From Thermoplasmatota archaeon (GTDB lineage Archaea > Thermoplasmatota > Thermoplasmata > UBA10834), in NCBI GenBank assembly GCA_016930135.1, contig JAFGHM010000036.1:1-37760 (forward strand): DNA of 37,760 nt. Direction: 5' to 3'. Shown in pieces: positions 1 to 6,551 of this stretch. The notes under the pieces were generated by a model. It did not search any database. It was not told where the DNA came from and saw only the letters and a program-made list of their open reading frames with translations. Each line of letters begins with the position of its first letter. Position 1 is the stretch's first letter. The position numbers and the translations under genes were made by a program.

Positions 1-868
1 CGGCCACGATCTCCTCGAGCCTGACCTTGTCTATCTTCTTCTTGGCCGCGGCCTCGACTATGGCCTCCCACTTCGCGCCCCTCGGGCCTGCGTCCAGGGA
101 CTCGATTATCTTCAGCACCGAGTCCTCCTCGTCTGAGCCGACCTCGCCCTCGTGCATCTCCTCCTCCGTGGCCTCGGCGGCCTCCTCCTCTTTCGGCGCG
201 GGCTCCCTTGCAGGGGCCGGCCTGGGCTCCGGAAGCGCGCGCCCTCTGCCCTCGGGCAGGACGGACCTGAGGGCGTCCGCGACGGTGTTCCTGAACCTGT
301 CGAGGTCGATGTCCTTGTAGAACTCGATCGCCCTCACGACACCATCCGCAAGGTTCTCCGGGTGGCCGAGCTTCATCAGGGCGCCCACGGTCGGCTGCGC
401 CATCTTCATGCCGTCCTGGACGGCATCGATCCTGGCGAGTGTGCTCTTGGCCGTCTCGAGGACCCAGTAGTCCCTCGAGTCGGCGTCAACCTCGATGACC
501 TTCTCCGGCCTGATGCTGAGGTACTTCACGCCGGGCTCGGGCTCGTAGGCCCTGCTCTTGCCCACCACGGCCGCGAACGCGGGAGGGGACATCTTCGAGA
601 GGGCCGAGGCCGCCTCCGGCTGGTACTCTCCAGCGGACACGTAGAACGTGCCCGTGGGGTCCGTGATCTTCGCCCTGTACCTGGGCTTCCCCTCCTCTCC
701 TATCTCCTCTATGTCCGTGACGACGCCAACGATCAGCATCCTGTTGATCCGGGCGCCCAAGGGCGTTATCACATAGGAGACGGGCTTTTCGCCCTCTCCT
801 GCGTGCTCTAGCACAGAGGAGTTGAACTCCTCGGCGAACACGCGCCACGCGACCTCCCTTTGGTTCAT
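1..868 (-). CDS. RPA-associated protein (COG3390-like), 3' end cut by window edge
   Basis: The reading frame stays open from an ATG at 868 to the left edge, so about 289 residues are visible and the C-terminus is missing. The N-terminal part reads like a single OB fold (roughly residues 25-110, with a stretch ITDPTGTFYVSAGEY typical of nucleic-acid OB folds). It is followed by a helical middle, an acidic Glu/Ala/Pro-rich linker around 220-255, and the beginning of a winged-helix-like C-terminal domain. This architecture matches the archaeal RPA-associated (RPA32/41-like) proteins that partner RPA in single-stranded DNA binding during replication and repair. Its ATG overlaps the stop of the upstream RPA gene as ATGA, indicating translational coupling in one operon. 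Family call is by recognition of order and motifs; the operon context makes it strong. Confidence 0.85.
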   Translation of the reverse strand, partial: MNQREVAWRVFAEEFNSSVLEHAGEGEKPVSYVITPLGARINRMLIVGVVTDIEEIGEEGKPRYRAKITDPTGTFYVSAGEYQPEAASALSKMSPPAFAAVVGKSRAYEPEPGVKYLSIRPEKVIEVDADSRDYWVLETAKSTLARIDAVQDGMKMAQPTVGALMKLGHPENLADGVVRAIEFYKDIDLDRFRNTVADALRSVLPEGRGRALPEPRPAPAREPAPKEEEAAEATEEEMHEGEVGSDEEDSVLKIIESLDAGPRGAKWEAIVEAAAKKKIDKVRLEEIVA

Positions 869-2184
869 TCGGAGGCCTCCAGCTCGACGAGCAGCTTCTC
901 TGCCTCCTGCTTGACGTCGACTGTTGCGAAGGCCGCGTCCTTGACTATCATCGAGAGGCCGTACTGGTCCGATGTGATCGATCCGGTCGTCGTGATGGCC
1001 TTGAGCGTGAGCCTCTCCTCCAGCAGGTCTGAGACGACCCCGTGGTCCATTTTCTCTCGCGCCCGCTGCGTCGCCTCGTCCAGGGTTATGTCCGCGAGCT
1101 TCTCCGTGAGCTCCCGCCCGATGATGAGGCTCACCGCGCCGCTGCCGTCATCGAGTATGGCCTTGACCCTGAGGTCCGGGAAGCCCTCGACCCTCCCGTG
1201 GAGCTTGCACATGCCCTTCTGGAGCGCCCGCTTGCACTCGGGGCAGCGCATGATGAGCCCGGAGCCGTCCCTGACCTCGACCACTATGCCCCTGACGGAC
1301 GCGTCCGCGGCCCCGCCCCGCGAGGCTACCTCGGCGATCATCCTCACGCCCGTCCTCTGTAGCTCTTCGATGCTCGGGAACTTCTCTTTTATCTTCGTGA
1401 CCTCCGCGCGGTCGTCGAAGCTGAGCTGCGGGATGCCTCTCCAGGCCTTCACCGTGCCCTTCGATATCCTGACAACCTCTCCCTCCTTGAGCTCGAAGTC
1501 GTGCCACGCGGTGAACTGCACCTTGCCGCTCGTGTCCGCGAGGACGCCTGAGAATATCCTCTTCGACTCCCCCTGGACCTTGACCTCCCTGGGCTCGACC
1601 GACAGTATCCTCCCCTTGACCTCGACGTAGCCCATGGCCTCTCTGAGGCCGTCTACCTGGACGACCCTGGGAGGGCCCTGGGCGACTTGGACGTCGCCTA
1701 TCGTGCTCGGGTCCTCCTTCTTGATAGTGACCCGGTTCCCGAAGTTGACCTGCACTCTGCCCTGGTACTCGCGCGTGTACGCGCCCCTGACTGAGATGAC
1801 CTCGCCCTTGCTCAGCTCGAGCCCCTCGGTGTTCCATGCCGTGTAGGGCACGGTGGCGGTCTCGTCCCCGAGGAACCCGAACACGATCTCCTTCTTCTCC
1901 CCCTTGGCCGTGACCTCCTTCCTGTTCGACGAGAGCACCTTGGCGACGAAGTCGACGACGGGCTCGTTGGGCCTCAGCTCTGCGAGCTTTCTCTGGAAGC
2001 CCGTCTCGAAGCCGCTCGTATCTCCGCCATATCTCTTGACGATGGTCCTCTTGGCCATGGGTATGCTGAGCCTGTACACGTCTATGTACCGCGCCAGCTC
2101 TTCCGCTATCTTCTCCTCCGACAACTTGTCCCCGAGCGCCCGTGCGATCTCTTCCACGTGGGGCGCTAGCTCCTCTGTGTCCAC
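865..2184 (-). CDS. Replication protein A, single-stranded DNA-binding (three OB folds plus zinc finger)
   Basis: 439 residues. It binds single-stranded DNA during replication, recombination and repair. Three successive OB folds can be seen at about residues 75-155, 185-265 and 295-418; the first two carry the repeated signature (V/F)xG.L.D.(T/S)..V.(F/Y)TAW characteristic of archaeal RPA1 (COG1599). The third is interrupted by a zinc-binding motif with Cys314, Cys317, Cys326 and His329. An N-terminal helical segment (1-60) precedes the first fold, as in euryarchaeal RPAs. The start is a GTG at 2184 preceded by AAGGGGG about seven bases upstream. A TATA-like element lies near 2248-2257. The next gene, an RPA-associated protein, starts inside its stop codon. 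Assignment is secure. Confidence 0.93.
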   Translation of the reverse strand: MDTEELAPHVEEIARALGDKLSEEKIAEELARYIDVYRLSIPMAKRTIVKRYGGDTSGFETGFQRKLAELRPNEPVVDFVAKVLSSNRKEVTAKGEKKEIVFGFLGDETATVPYTAWNTEGLELSKGEVISVRGAYTREYQGRVQVNFGNRVTIKKEDPSTIGDVQVAQGPPRVVQVDGLREAMGYVEVKGRILSVEPREVKVQGESKRIFSGVLADTSGKVQFTAWHDFELKEGEVVRISKGTVKAWRGIPQLSFDDRAEVTKIKEKFPSIEELQRTGVRMIAEVASRGGAADASVRGIVVEVRDGSGLIMRCPECKRALQKGMCKLHGRVEGFPDLRVKAILDDGSGAVSLIIGRELTEKLADITLDEATQRAREKMDHGVVSDLLEERLTLKAITTTGSITSDQYGLSMIVKDAAFATVDVKQEAEKLLVELEASE

Positions 2185-2247
2185 AACAAAGCCCCCTTAT
2201 GAGCAGCCGTATCTCTTCTGTGCTGCTGTCTTGAGAAGCACCCCGCC

Positions 2248-2257
2248 CGATATAAAG
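2248..2257 (-). promoter_or_regulatory. TATA-like box for the RPA operon
   Basis: Read on the minus strand the element is CTTTATATCG. It is the most AT-rich decamer in the 143-base gap between the methyltransferase stop and the RPA start, and would place initiation near 2225 with a leader of about 40 bases that includes the AAGGGGG ribosome-binding site. Prediction from archaeal promoter spacing only. Confidence 0.5.
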
Positions 2258-2327
2258 TGATGCGCTGCGGGCAGCCGAAAGTGCATCCCGATGCGCCATC
2301 CGCCATCGCTCCCTGTTCACCAGACCG

Positions 2328-3122
2328 TCAGTCTCTGACCAGGTATCTCTCGAGTGTTGCTATCTTCCAAGCCAGCAGGTATATGCTCTCCTTCTCCAGG
2401 AGCGATTCGACGTCTTTGAATTCCTCTCTCAGGTCCCGGACCGCCTGCGCGTGAACGTCCTCGGGCACAGGCCATAGGCTGGAGAATATCCTCTTCTCGA
2501 ACCCTACGATCCGGTCCTTCGGGCTCACTATCTCCTCGTGGACGGCCACGAGGGAAATCAGATCAGGCTTCAGCAGGTCGCCGAGCTCCCTCTCGCGCAG
2601 ACCCGGGTGGCGGACCTCGTAACCGAGTTCCTTGCACCTGCCTTCGTAATAGTTCCTCATCTCCTCCGCTGGGGAGTCCTCGCGGAACGAGGCCACGGAG
2701 ACGTATCTTTCAGAGGTCACCCGCGAGATCTCCTCGAGCGCGCACTTCCACTGAGAGACCAGATGCAGCAGGTGCACGCTCATCGAAACGCCGAATGACT
2801 TGTCCATGAACGGCATCCGACAGACGTCTGATATGACGAGCCCCTCGAGGCCTTTCGCCCTCGCCTTCTCCAGCATCTTCTCCGAGATGTCGATCCCCAC
2901 TATCTCCTGCCCTCTGATGTGGAGCGGTAGCGCGAATCTCCCGGTCCCCACGCCGACATCGAGGATCGGCTTCCTGCTGTCGACGACCATCTCGAGGGCG
3001 TCTACCACCTGCTCCATGGTGTCCTTAGGGAGCGACCTAGTTATGTCATACCTGTCCGCAATCCTGTCGAAAGACACTCTCAATTCGGAACCTCTCCTCG
3101 GTGTCCGTTTCAAGCTCCCCAT
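2328..3122 (-). CDS. Class I SAM-dependent methyltransferase
   Basis: About 264 residues from the ATG at 3122. The Rossmann-type methyltransferase core shows motif I as LDVGVGTGRF, an acidic ribose-binding position in VGIDISEKM, and a motif II/post-I region ISDVCRMPF, which is the Methyltransf_11 pattern (UbiE/small-molecule type). The substrate cannot be told from sequence. An in-frame ATG exists 51 bases further upstream at 3173, but a TATA-like CATAATG overlaps it, so initiation at 3122, after GCGGGG, is preferred. The gene is divergent from the secreted peptidase and upstream of the RPA genes on the same strand with a 143-base gap, so it is probably a separate transcription unit. Confidence 0.75.
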   Translation of the reverse strand: MGSLKRTPRRGSELRVSFDRIADRYDITRSLPKDTMEQVVDALEMVVDSRKPILDVGVGTGRFALPLHIRGQEIVGIDISEKMLEKARAKGLEGLVISDVCRMPFMDKSFGVSMSVHLLHLVSQWKCALEEISRVTSERYVSVASFREDSPAEEMRNYYEGRCKELGYEVRHPGLRERELGDLLKPDLISLVAVHEEIVSPKDRIVGFEKRIFSSLWPVPEDVHAQAVRDLREEFKDVESLLEKESIYLLAWKIATLERYLVRD

Positions 3123-3233
3123 CCCCGCATTAGGATAATTGCCTTTTGCCTTCCGGCACTCATTGGAAAGCATTATGTCAGAAGGAGGCAGATACGGGGA
3201 GTCAGTATCAATGGGGGGAGTGCGCTGAGATAT

Positions 3234-4466
3234 GTGAGATTAAACTGGATAGTGTGCGTCGCGATCGTCACCGGGCTCGTTGTCCCGATGAGCGTGGTCG
3301 GTGGCCCCGCCACGAAAGAAGTGACGACGAAGGACTGGACTCTGATGATGTATTGGGATGCGGACAATAACCTCGAGTTCTGCACTGAATATGCGTTTGT
3401 CATCTGGGAGAAGGCCCTCCCGTCCAATGACAGGATCAACATCGTCGTGTTGGTCGACATACTGTCCTCCGAGGGCATCTCGATATACGATATAGTCGAC
3501 GGCAAGAGGCGGCTAGTGGCCGCCTGGCCCGAGTCCGATTCATCCGATCCGGCCACGCTGACCCAGTTCGTCTCCTACGGCCTCAGCAAGTATCCTGCAG
3601 ATAAGACCATGCTTGTGGTCCAGGATCACGGCTACGGCTGGAGGGGCGTGTGCCAGGACGAGACCAGCGGTGACACGATCATGTCAATAGACGGGCTCGC
3701 AGAGGCCCTCAATGCAGTCAAGAAGGACAACAAGGGGAAGGGGATCGACCTGCTCGCGTTCGATGCGTGTCACATGAACACCCTGGAGGTCGCCTACGAG
3801 CTCAGGGATGCCGTCTCGTACGTGGTGGCCTCCCAGAGCATGGTCCCGTACGACGGCCTGCCGTACGAGATGTTCCTGAACGAGCTGGTGGCGGAGCCGG
3901 ACATGGCACCAGCTGAGCTCGCTTCCAGGATAGTCCACGACTATGTGATGTTCTATAGCGACAAGAAAGCCTACGAACACATCTACACCTATAACCAGGA
4001 CTTCTCGACCGTGGCAGCCTTCGACATGTCCAAGATGGCGGCGCTTGGCGGGGCGTTCATCGATTTCGCGGAGCAGCTACTGCCGCTCGTGGCGGAGTAC
4101 CGGTCCGAGATAGAAGGTGCGAGAGGAGCGGCCCAGGTCACTCAGTGGGCAAACAGCGCGGGATACGAATGGATGCCCGATGTGTACGCGTTCATCGAAG
4201 GCCTCGAGGGGATGGATGAGCCGCTCGATGCGGCCATCTCCTCTTGGAAGGCAACCTTCGCGGATGCGTTGGTCGCGGAGGGGCACAGCGAAAGGATGGG
4301 CACGAACGTACACGGCCTGAACTTCTGGTTCCCTCCCAGCTTGGCCCAATACAACTCCCTGAGCTGGACCTGGGCCCAGCAGTTCGTGTACCACGACATG
4401 TGCCTCGACATCGTCAGCGAATCGGCCTGGGTGGACTGTCTGATGGAGTACTACCTCGGCTCGTAG
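3234..4466 (+). CDS. Exported clostripain-like cysteine peptidase (family C11)
   Basis: 410 residues. Residues 1-24 form a signal peptide: a short positive start, a hydrophobic run (about 5-22) and a small-residue cleavage zone near Gly23/Gly24-Pro25, so the enzyme is probably secreted or surface-anchored. The caspase-like fold of family C11 is indicated by the strand WTLMMYWDADNNLE, the catalytic His132 in DHGYGW, and the catalytic Cys179 in FDACHM, both following hydrophobic beta strands. C11 enzymes usually cleave after Arg or Lys; specificity here is unknown. The start is GTG at 3234 with a G-rich stretch (GGGGGGAG) about 14 bases upstream, a little far for an ideal ribosome-binding site. 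A terminator-like hairpin follows the stop. No partner genes are adjacent. Confidence 0.9.
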   Translation: MRLNWIVCVAIVTGLVVPMSVVGGPATKEVTTKDWTLMMYWDADNNLEFCTEYAFVIWEKALPSNDRINIVVLVDILSSEGISIYDIVDGKRRLVAAWPESDSSDPATLTQFVSYGLSKYPADKTMLVVQDHGYGWRGVCQDETSGDTIMSIDGLAEALNAVKKDNKGKGIDLLAFDACHMNTLEVAYELRDAVSYVVASQSMVPYDGLPYEMFLNELVAEPDMAPAELASRIVHDYVMFYSDKKAYEHIYTYNQDFSTVAAFDMSKMAALGGAFIDFAEQLLPLVAEYRSEIEGARGAAQVTQWANSAGYEWMPDVYAFIEGLEGMDEPLDAAISSWKATFADALVAEGHSERMGTNVHGLNFWFPPSLAQYNSLSWTWAQQFVYHDMCLDIVSESAWVDCLMEYYLGS

Positions 4467-4487
4467 GGCGCCCGGATCAGATCTTCA

Positions 4488-4530
4488 GCCCCGAGGGGAA
4501 GAGGGGAGTTCCTCCCGGGGCGCCGTTTTC
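4488..4530 (+). terminator. Hairpin plus T-run after the peptidase gene
   Basis: GCCCCGAGGGGA (4488-4499) and TCCTCCCGGGGC (4510-4521) pair imperfectly, with two mismatches, around a ten-base loop. The stem is followed by GCCGTTTTC. It lies 22 bases past the peptidase stop and separates it from the promoter of the ACT-domain gene. Archaeal termination relies mainly on the T-tract, here only four T residues, so the hairpin's role is inferred. Confidence 0.5.
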
Positions 4531-4662
4531 TGTCATGTGTCAGCCATTTCGAATACGGTTCGATAGCCTTGGAATAGCATGGTACATTTTGTCATATACC
4601 AGTCGACGGACTCAATGACTTCCAGGAGGGTATCTCATCGATGCTCGGAATCCAAGCCATAC

Positions 4663-4673
4663 AGAATAAATAG
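4663..4673 (+). promoter_or_regulatory. TATA-like box for the ACT-cooT-cooC unit
   Basis: AGAATAAATAG lies 45-55 bases before the ATG at 4718. It would give a start of transcription near 4697 and a short leader containing GGCGGG just upstream of the ATG. Weak consensus match. Confidence 0.4.
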
Positions 4674-4717
4674 ACAACAGCACAATACCAGTCCATCGGC
4701 ACAACGGCGGGAATTCG

Positions 4718-5122
4718 ATGACCACTGAATTCGAACTGGCACTGTCCGGAGACAGCAAGGACCTCCTCGACATCGTCGCGCTGCTCGCGGAGCAGCACAT
4801 AAACCTGGACACCATCGCGACCGCGAAGATAGAAGACAAGTATTACGTCAGGTTCCTCACGGGGTGCGATGAGGAGTGCAGACGTGCGTTCATGAAGGCG
4901 GATCTGCCATTCAAGGAGAGGAAGGTGCTTGTCGTGGACATGTTCAACAGGCCCGGTCAGTGGGTGCGCGCGGCCAAGTACCTCGTGGACAGCGGGGTCC
5001 AGCTCAAGACCAGCTACCTGCTTGGGCAGAAGGGCGACCGGCTGAGGTTCGTCTTCGTGGTGGATGACTACGAGAAGGCCAAGAAGCTGACCGGGCAGAT
5101 AGCCGACTGCTCCGTCGACTAG
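4718..5122 (+). CDS. Tandem ACT-domain protein
   Basis: 134 residues made of two ACT-like beta-alpha-beta-beta-alpha-beta units, about residues 3-65 and 68-130. The first begins FELALSGDSKDLLDIVALLAEQHINLDTI, here quoted only as its opening FELALSGDSKDLLDIV; the second begins VLVVDMFNRPGQWVRAAKYL, with the Gly-Pro-containing turn where ACT domains bind small ligands. No catalytic domain is attached, as in the COG4747-type regulatory proteins. It is the first gene of a run with cooT (41 bases downstream) and cooC, so it probably senses an amino acid or other small molecule, or acts as a partner protein, for the CODH/ACS region; that role is inference from position. Start chosen at the ATG preceded by GGCGGG. 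Confidence 0.75.
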   Translation: MTTEFELALSGDSKDLLDIVALLAEQHINLDTIATAKIEDKYYVRFLTGCDEECRRAFMKADLPFKERKVLVVDMFNRPGQWVRAAKYLVDSGVQLKTSYLLGQKGDRLRFVFVVDDYEKAKKLTGQIADCSVD

Positions 5123-5163
5123 GCGTAGGTTCTTGTAAGCAAGTGCTCCTCAGGGTATGTGCT

Positions 5164-5361
5164 ATGTGCGAGTCCGCAGTCTATCTGATCAAGGGTTCGG
5201 AGAAGCTACTGGTTATGCCTGAGGCCGCCAGGTTGCTGGTCTCTGGCAGCGACATAACCTGCGTTGACACCCTCGGAGACCTGAAGACGGTCAAGGACGT
5301 CGAGCTTGCCGAGGCGAACCTGGTCAAACACGAGATCATCCTCAGGCCAAGGACGGCCTGA
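5164..5361 (+). CDS. cooT: CooT family nickel-binding/CODH accessory protein
   Basis: 65 residues starting MCESAVYLI. CooT proteins (PF10133 family, also annotated as predicted RNA-binding) are small SH3-like barrels of about 65-70 residues that begin Met-Cys. In the Rhodospirillum rubrum protein that Cys2 binds Ni(II) and the gene sits with the CODH genes. A GTG seven codons upstream (5143) extends the frame, but the ATG at 5164 puts Cys at position 2 and has AGGGT about seven bases before it, so it is preferred. It is followed five bases later by the cooC start and lies upstream of the CODH/ACS fusion, which fits a role in nickel handling. The family call relies on size, the Met-Cys start, and context. 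Confidence 0.8.
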   Translation: MCESAVYLIKGSEKLLVMPEAARLLVSGSDITCVDTLGDLKTVKDVELAEANLVKHEIILRPRTA

Positions 5362-5365
5362 TCGC

Positions 5366-6163
5366 TTGGGGTTCAAGGTGGCCGTCTCGGGCAAGGGCGG
5401 CGTGGGCAAGACGACCATAGCCGGGTCTCTGGCCCGGGTCTGGGCGAGGGAGGGTTCCAAGGTCCTCGCGGTGGATGCCGACCCTGCGGCTCATCTGAGG
5501 ACCGTCCTCGACATATCCAGGGAGGACATGCCCCAGCCGATTTCGTCCGAATTGGACCTGATAGAGGAGCGGACAGGTGCCAGACCGGGCACGAGCATAG
5601 GCCCGTTCTTCAAGCTCAACCCTAGGGTCGACGACATCCCAGAGAGGTATTCCAGGGTTGGTGCGGATGGCGTTCGCCTCCTCGTGCTGGGCACTATCAA
5701 GGCAGCTGGGAGCGGTTGCTTCTGTCCCGAGAACGCCCTGCTCAGGAGTTTGCTGGAGCACATCGTGCTGGACCGGGACGAGTTCGTGGTGGTGGACATG
5801 GAAGCCGGCCTCGAGCAGTTCGGCCGATCAACCTGCAGGGGCGTGGACCTGCTGCTGGTCGTCGTGGAGCCTGGATCCAGGTCCGTGGAAACCGCCGCGA
5901 GGATAGCCGAGCTCGCGCGGGAGATGGGCGTACGCGAGATCGCAATAGTGGCCAACAGGGTCGCCAGCTCCGCTGAGAGGGATTCGGTCGAGCACGCCCT
6001 GTCCGAGCGCGGCCTCAGCCTGGCGTGCGCACTGCCCCTCTCCACGGCCATGGCCTCCGCGGACCTTGCTGGCAAGCCGCCGTTCTCCGAGCCAGGCGCG
6101 GAGGCTTGGATCGAGGCCGTCCGACAGCTTTCGAACGAGATTTCAAAGAAGATGAAGCCCTAG
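5366..6163 (+). CDS. cooC: CooC-type nickel-insertion ATPase for CODH
   Basis: About 265 residues. A MinD/ParA-type deviant Walker A motif, GKGGVGKTT, lies at residues 9-17, followed by VDADPAAHL. A Cys-x-Cys pair, CFC (residues 118-120), matches the CxC that in Carboxydothermus CooC1 binds Ni or Zn between the two subunits of the ATP-dependent dimer. A Walker B-like VVVDMEAG occurs near residue 144. Function: ATP-driven maturation of the C-cluster of Ni-CODH. No ATG lies near the conserved start. TTG at 5366 (giving MGFKVAVSGKGG) agrees best with family N-termini; GTG at 5378 is the alternative. The frame opens further upstream inside cooT, but that part looks like out-of-frame translation. 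A second CooC lies at 12995-13753. Confidence 0.88.
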   Translation: MGFKVAVSGKGGVGKTTIAGSLARVWAREGSKVLAVDADPAAHLRTVLDISREDMPQPISSELDLIEERTGARPGTSIGPFFKLNPRVDDIPERYSRVGADGVRLLVLGTIKAAGSGCFCPENALLRSLLEHIVLDRDEFVVVDMEAGLEQFGRSTCRGVDLLLVVVEPGSRSVETAARIAELAREMGVREIAIVANRVASSAERDSVEHALSERGLSLACALPLSTAMASADLAGKPPFSEPGAEAWIEAVRQLSNEISKKMKP

Positions 6164-6551
6164 GTTCGGCGAGTGCGCGGCCTGGGCGTTCGGCTCCGGC
6201 AAATCACGGCATCGGCAACGGTCGAATGCCATGAAACAACAATGTTTTAGTAGCTTCATATGCATTCGACAAATGCCGAGCGCAGAGGCAACATCTAACA
6301 CTTGGCCAGATGGTTTGAGCATAGGGGGCTGGAGCCAACGGGATTTCAGGGTATCTTTCTGGGCTACGGCGTTTGGGGGCTTTTTGGAGACCTGGTCCTG
6401 TCCGCAGCACACCCCGTCTTTCGCCGGTTTGGTCTTCCGGTGGACCGGCTTTCGAACGGCTTGCTAGACGCCATCCGAAGCCGTCCCGTTCACGGCTCAG
6501 ATCCCTCCGGCGGTTGCCGAATGCGCTTGACCAACTAGGAGTGTTACATAG
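6164..6551 (+). other. 388-base non-coding leader upstream of the CODH/ACS fusion
   Basis: No protein-coding frame here resembles its neighbours, and no tRNA or other RNA gene could be assembled. The first 110 bases contain the most AT-rich stretch (about 6228-6275, with GTTTTAG and TTCATATGC), the likeliest promoter position. The remaining 270 bases would then be an untranslated leader, long for an archaeon. Within it are small inverted repeats: GCCGT/ACGGC around a seven-base loop at 6480-6496, and GCCGGT/ACCGGC flanking a loop near 6423-6450. The AGGAG at 6537-6541 is the ribosome-binding site of the next gene. Regulatory role is speculation. Confidence 0.4.

Noticed and set aside
4596-4693. 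Nine-base direct repeat ATACCAGTC at 4596 and 4685
   Set aside because: Two copies 89 bases apart in a short intergenic region are not enough to claim an element, and no symmetry or conservation can be shown.
5143-5163. GTG start seven codons upstream for CooT
   Set aside because: It would bury the Met-Cys start that defines CooT, and the ribosome-binding site AGGGT is placed for the ATG at 5164.
6480-6496. Five-base stem with seven-base loop resembling a tRNA anticodon arm
   Set aside because: Loop lacks the invariant U33 on either strand, and no acceptor, D or T arm can be built around it; the nearby TTCGAA has no matching T stem.
6231-6538. Short open frames in the leader before acsAB
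   Set aside because: Overlapping 60-78-codon frames in all three phases, with no ribosome-binding site or recognisable domain.
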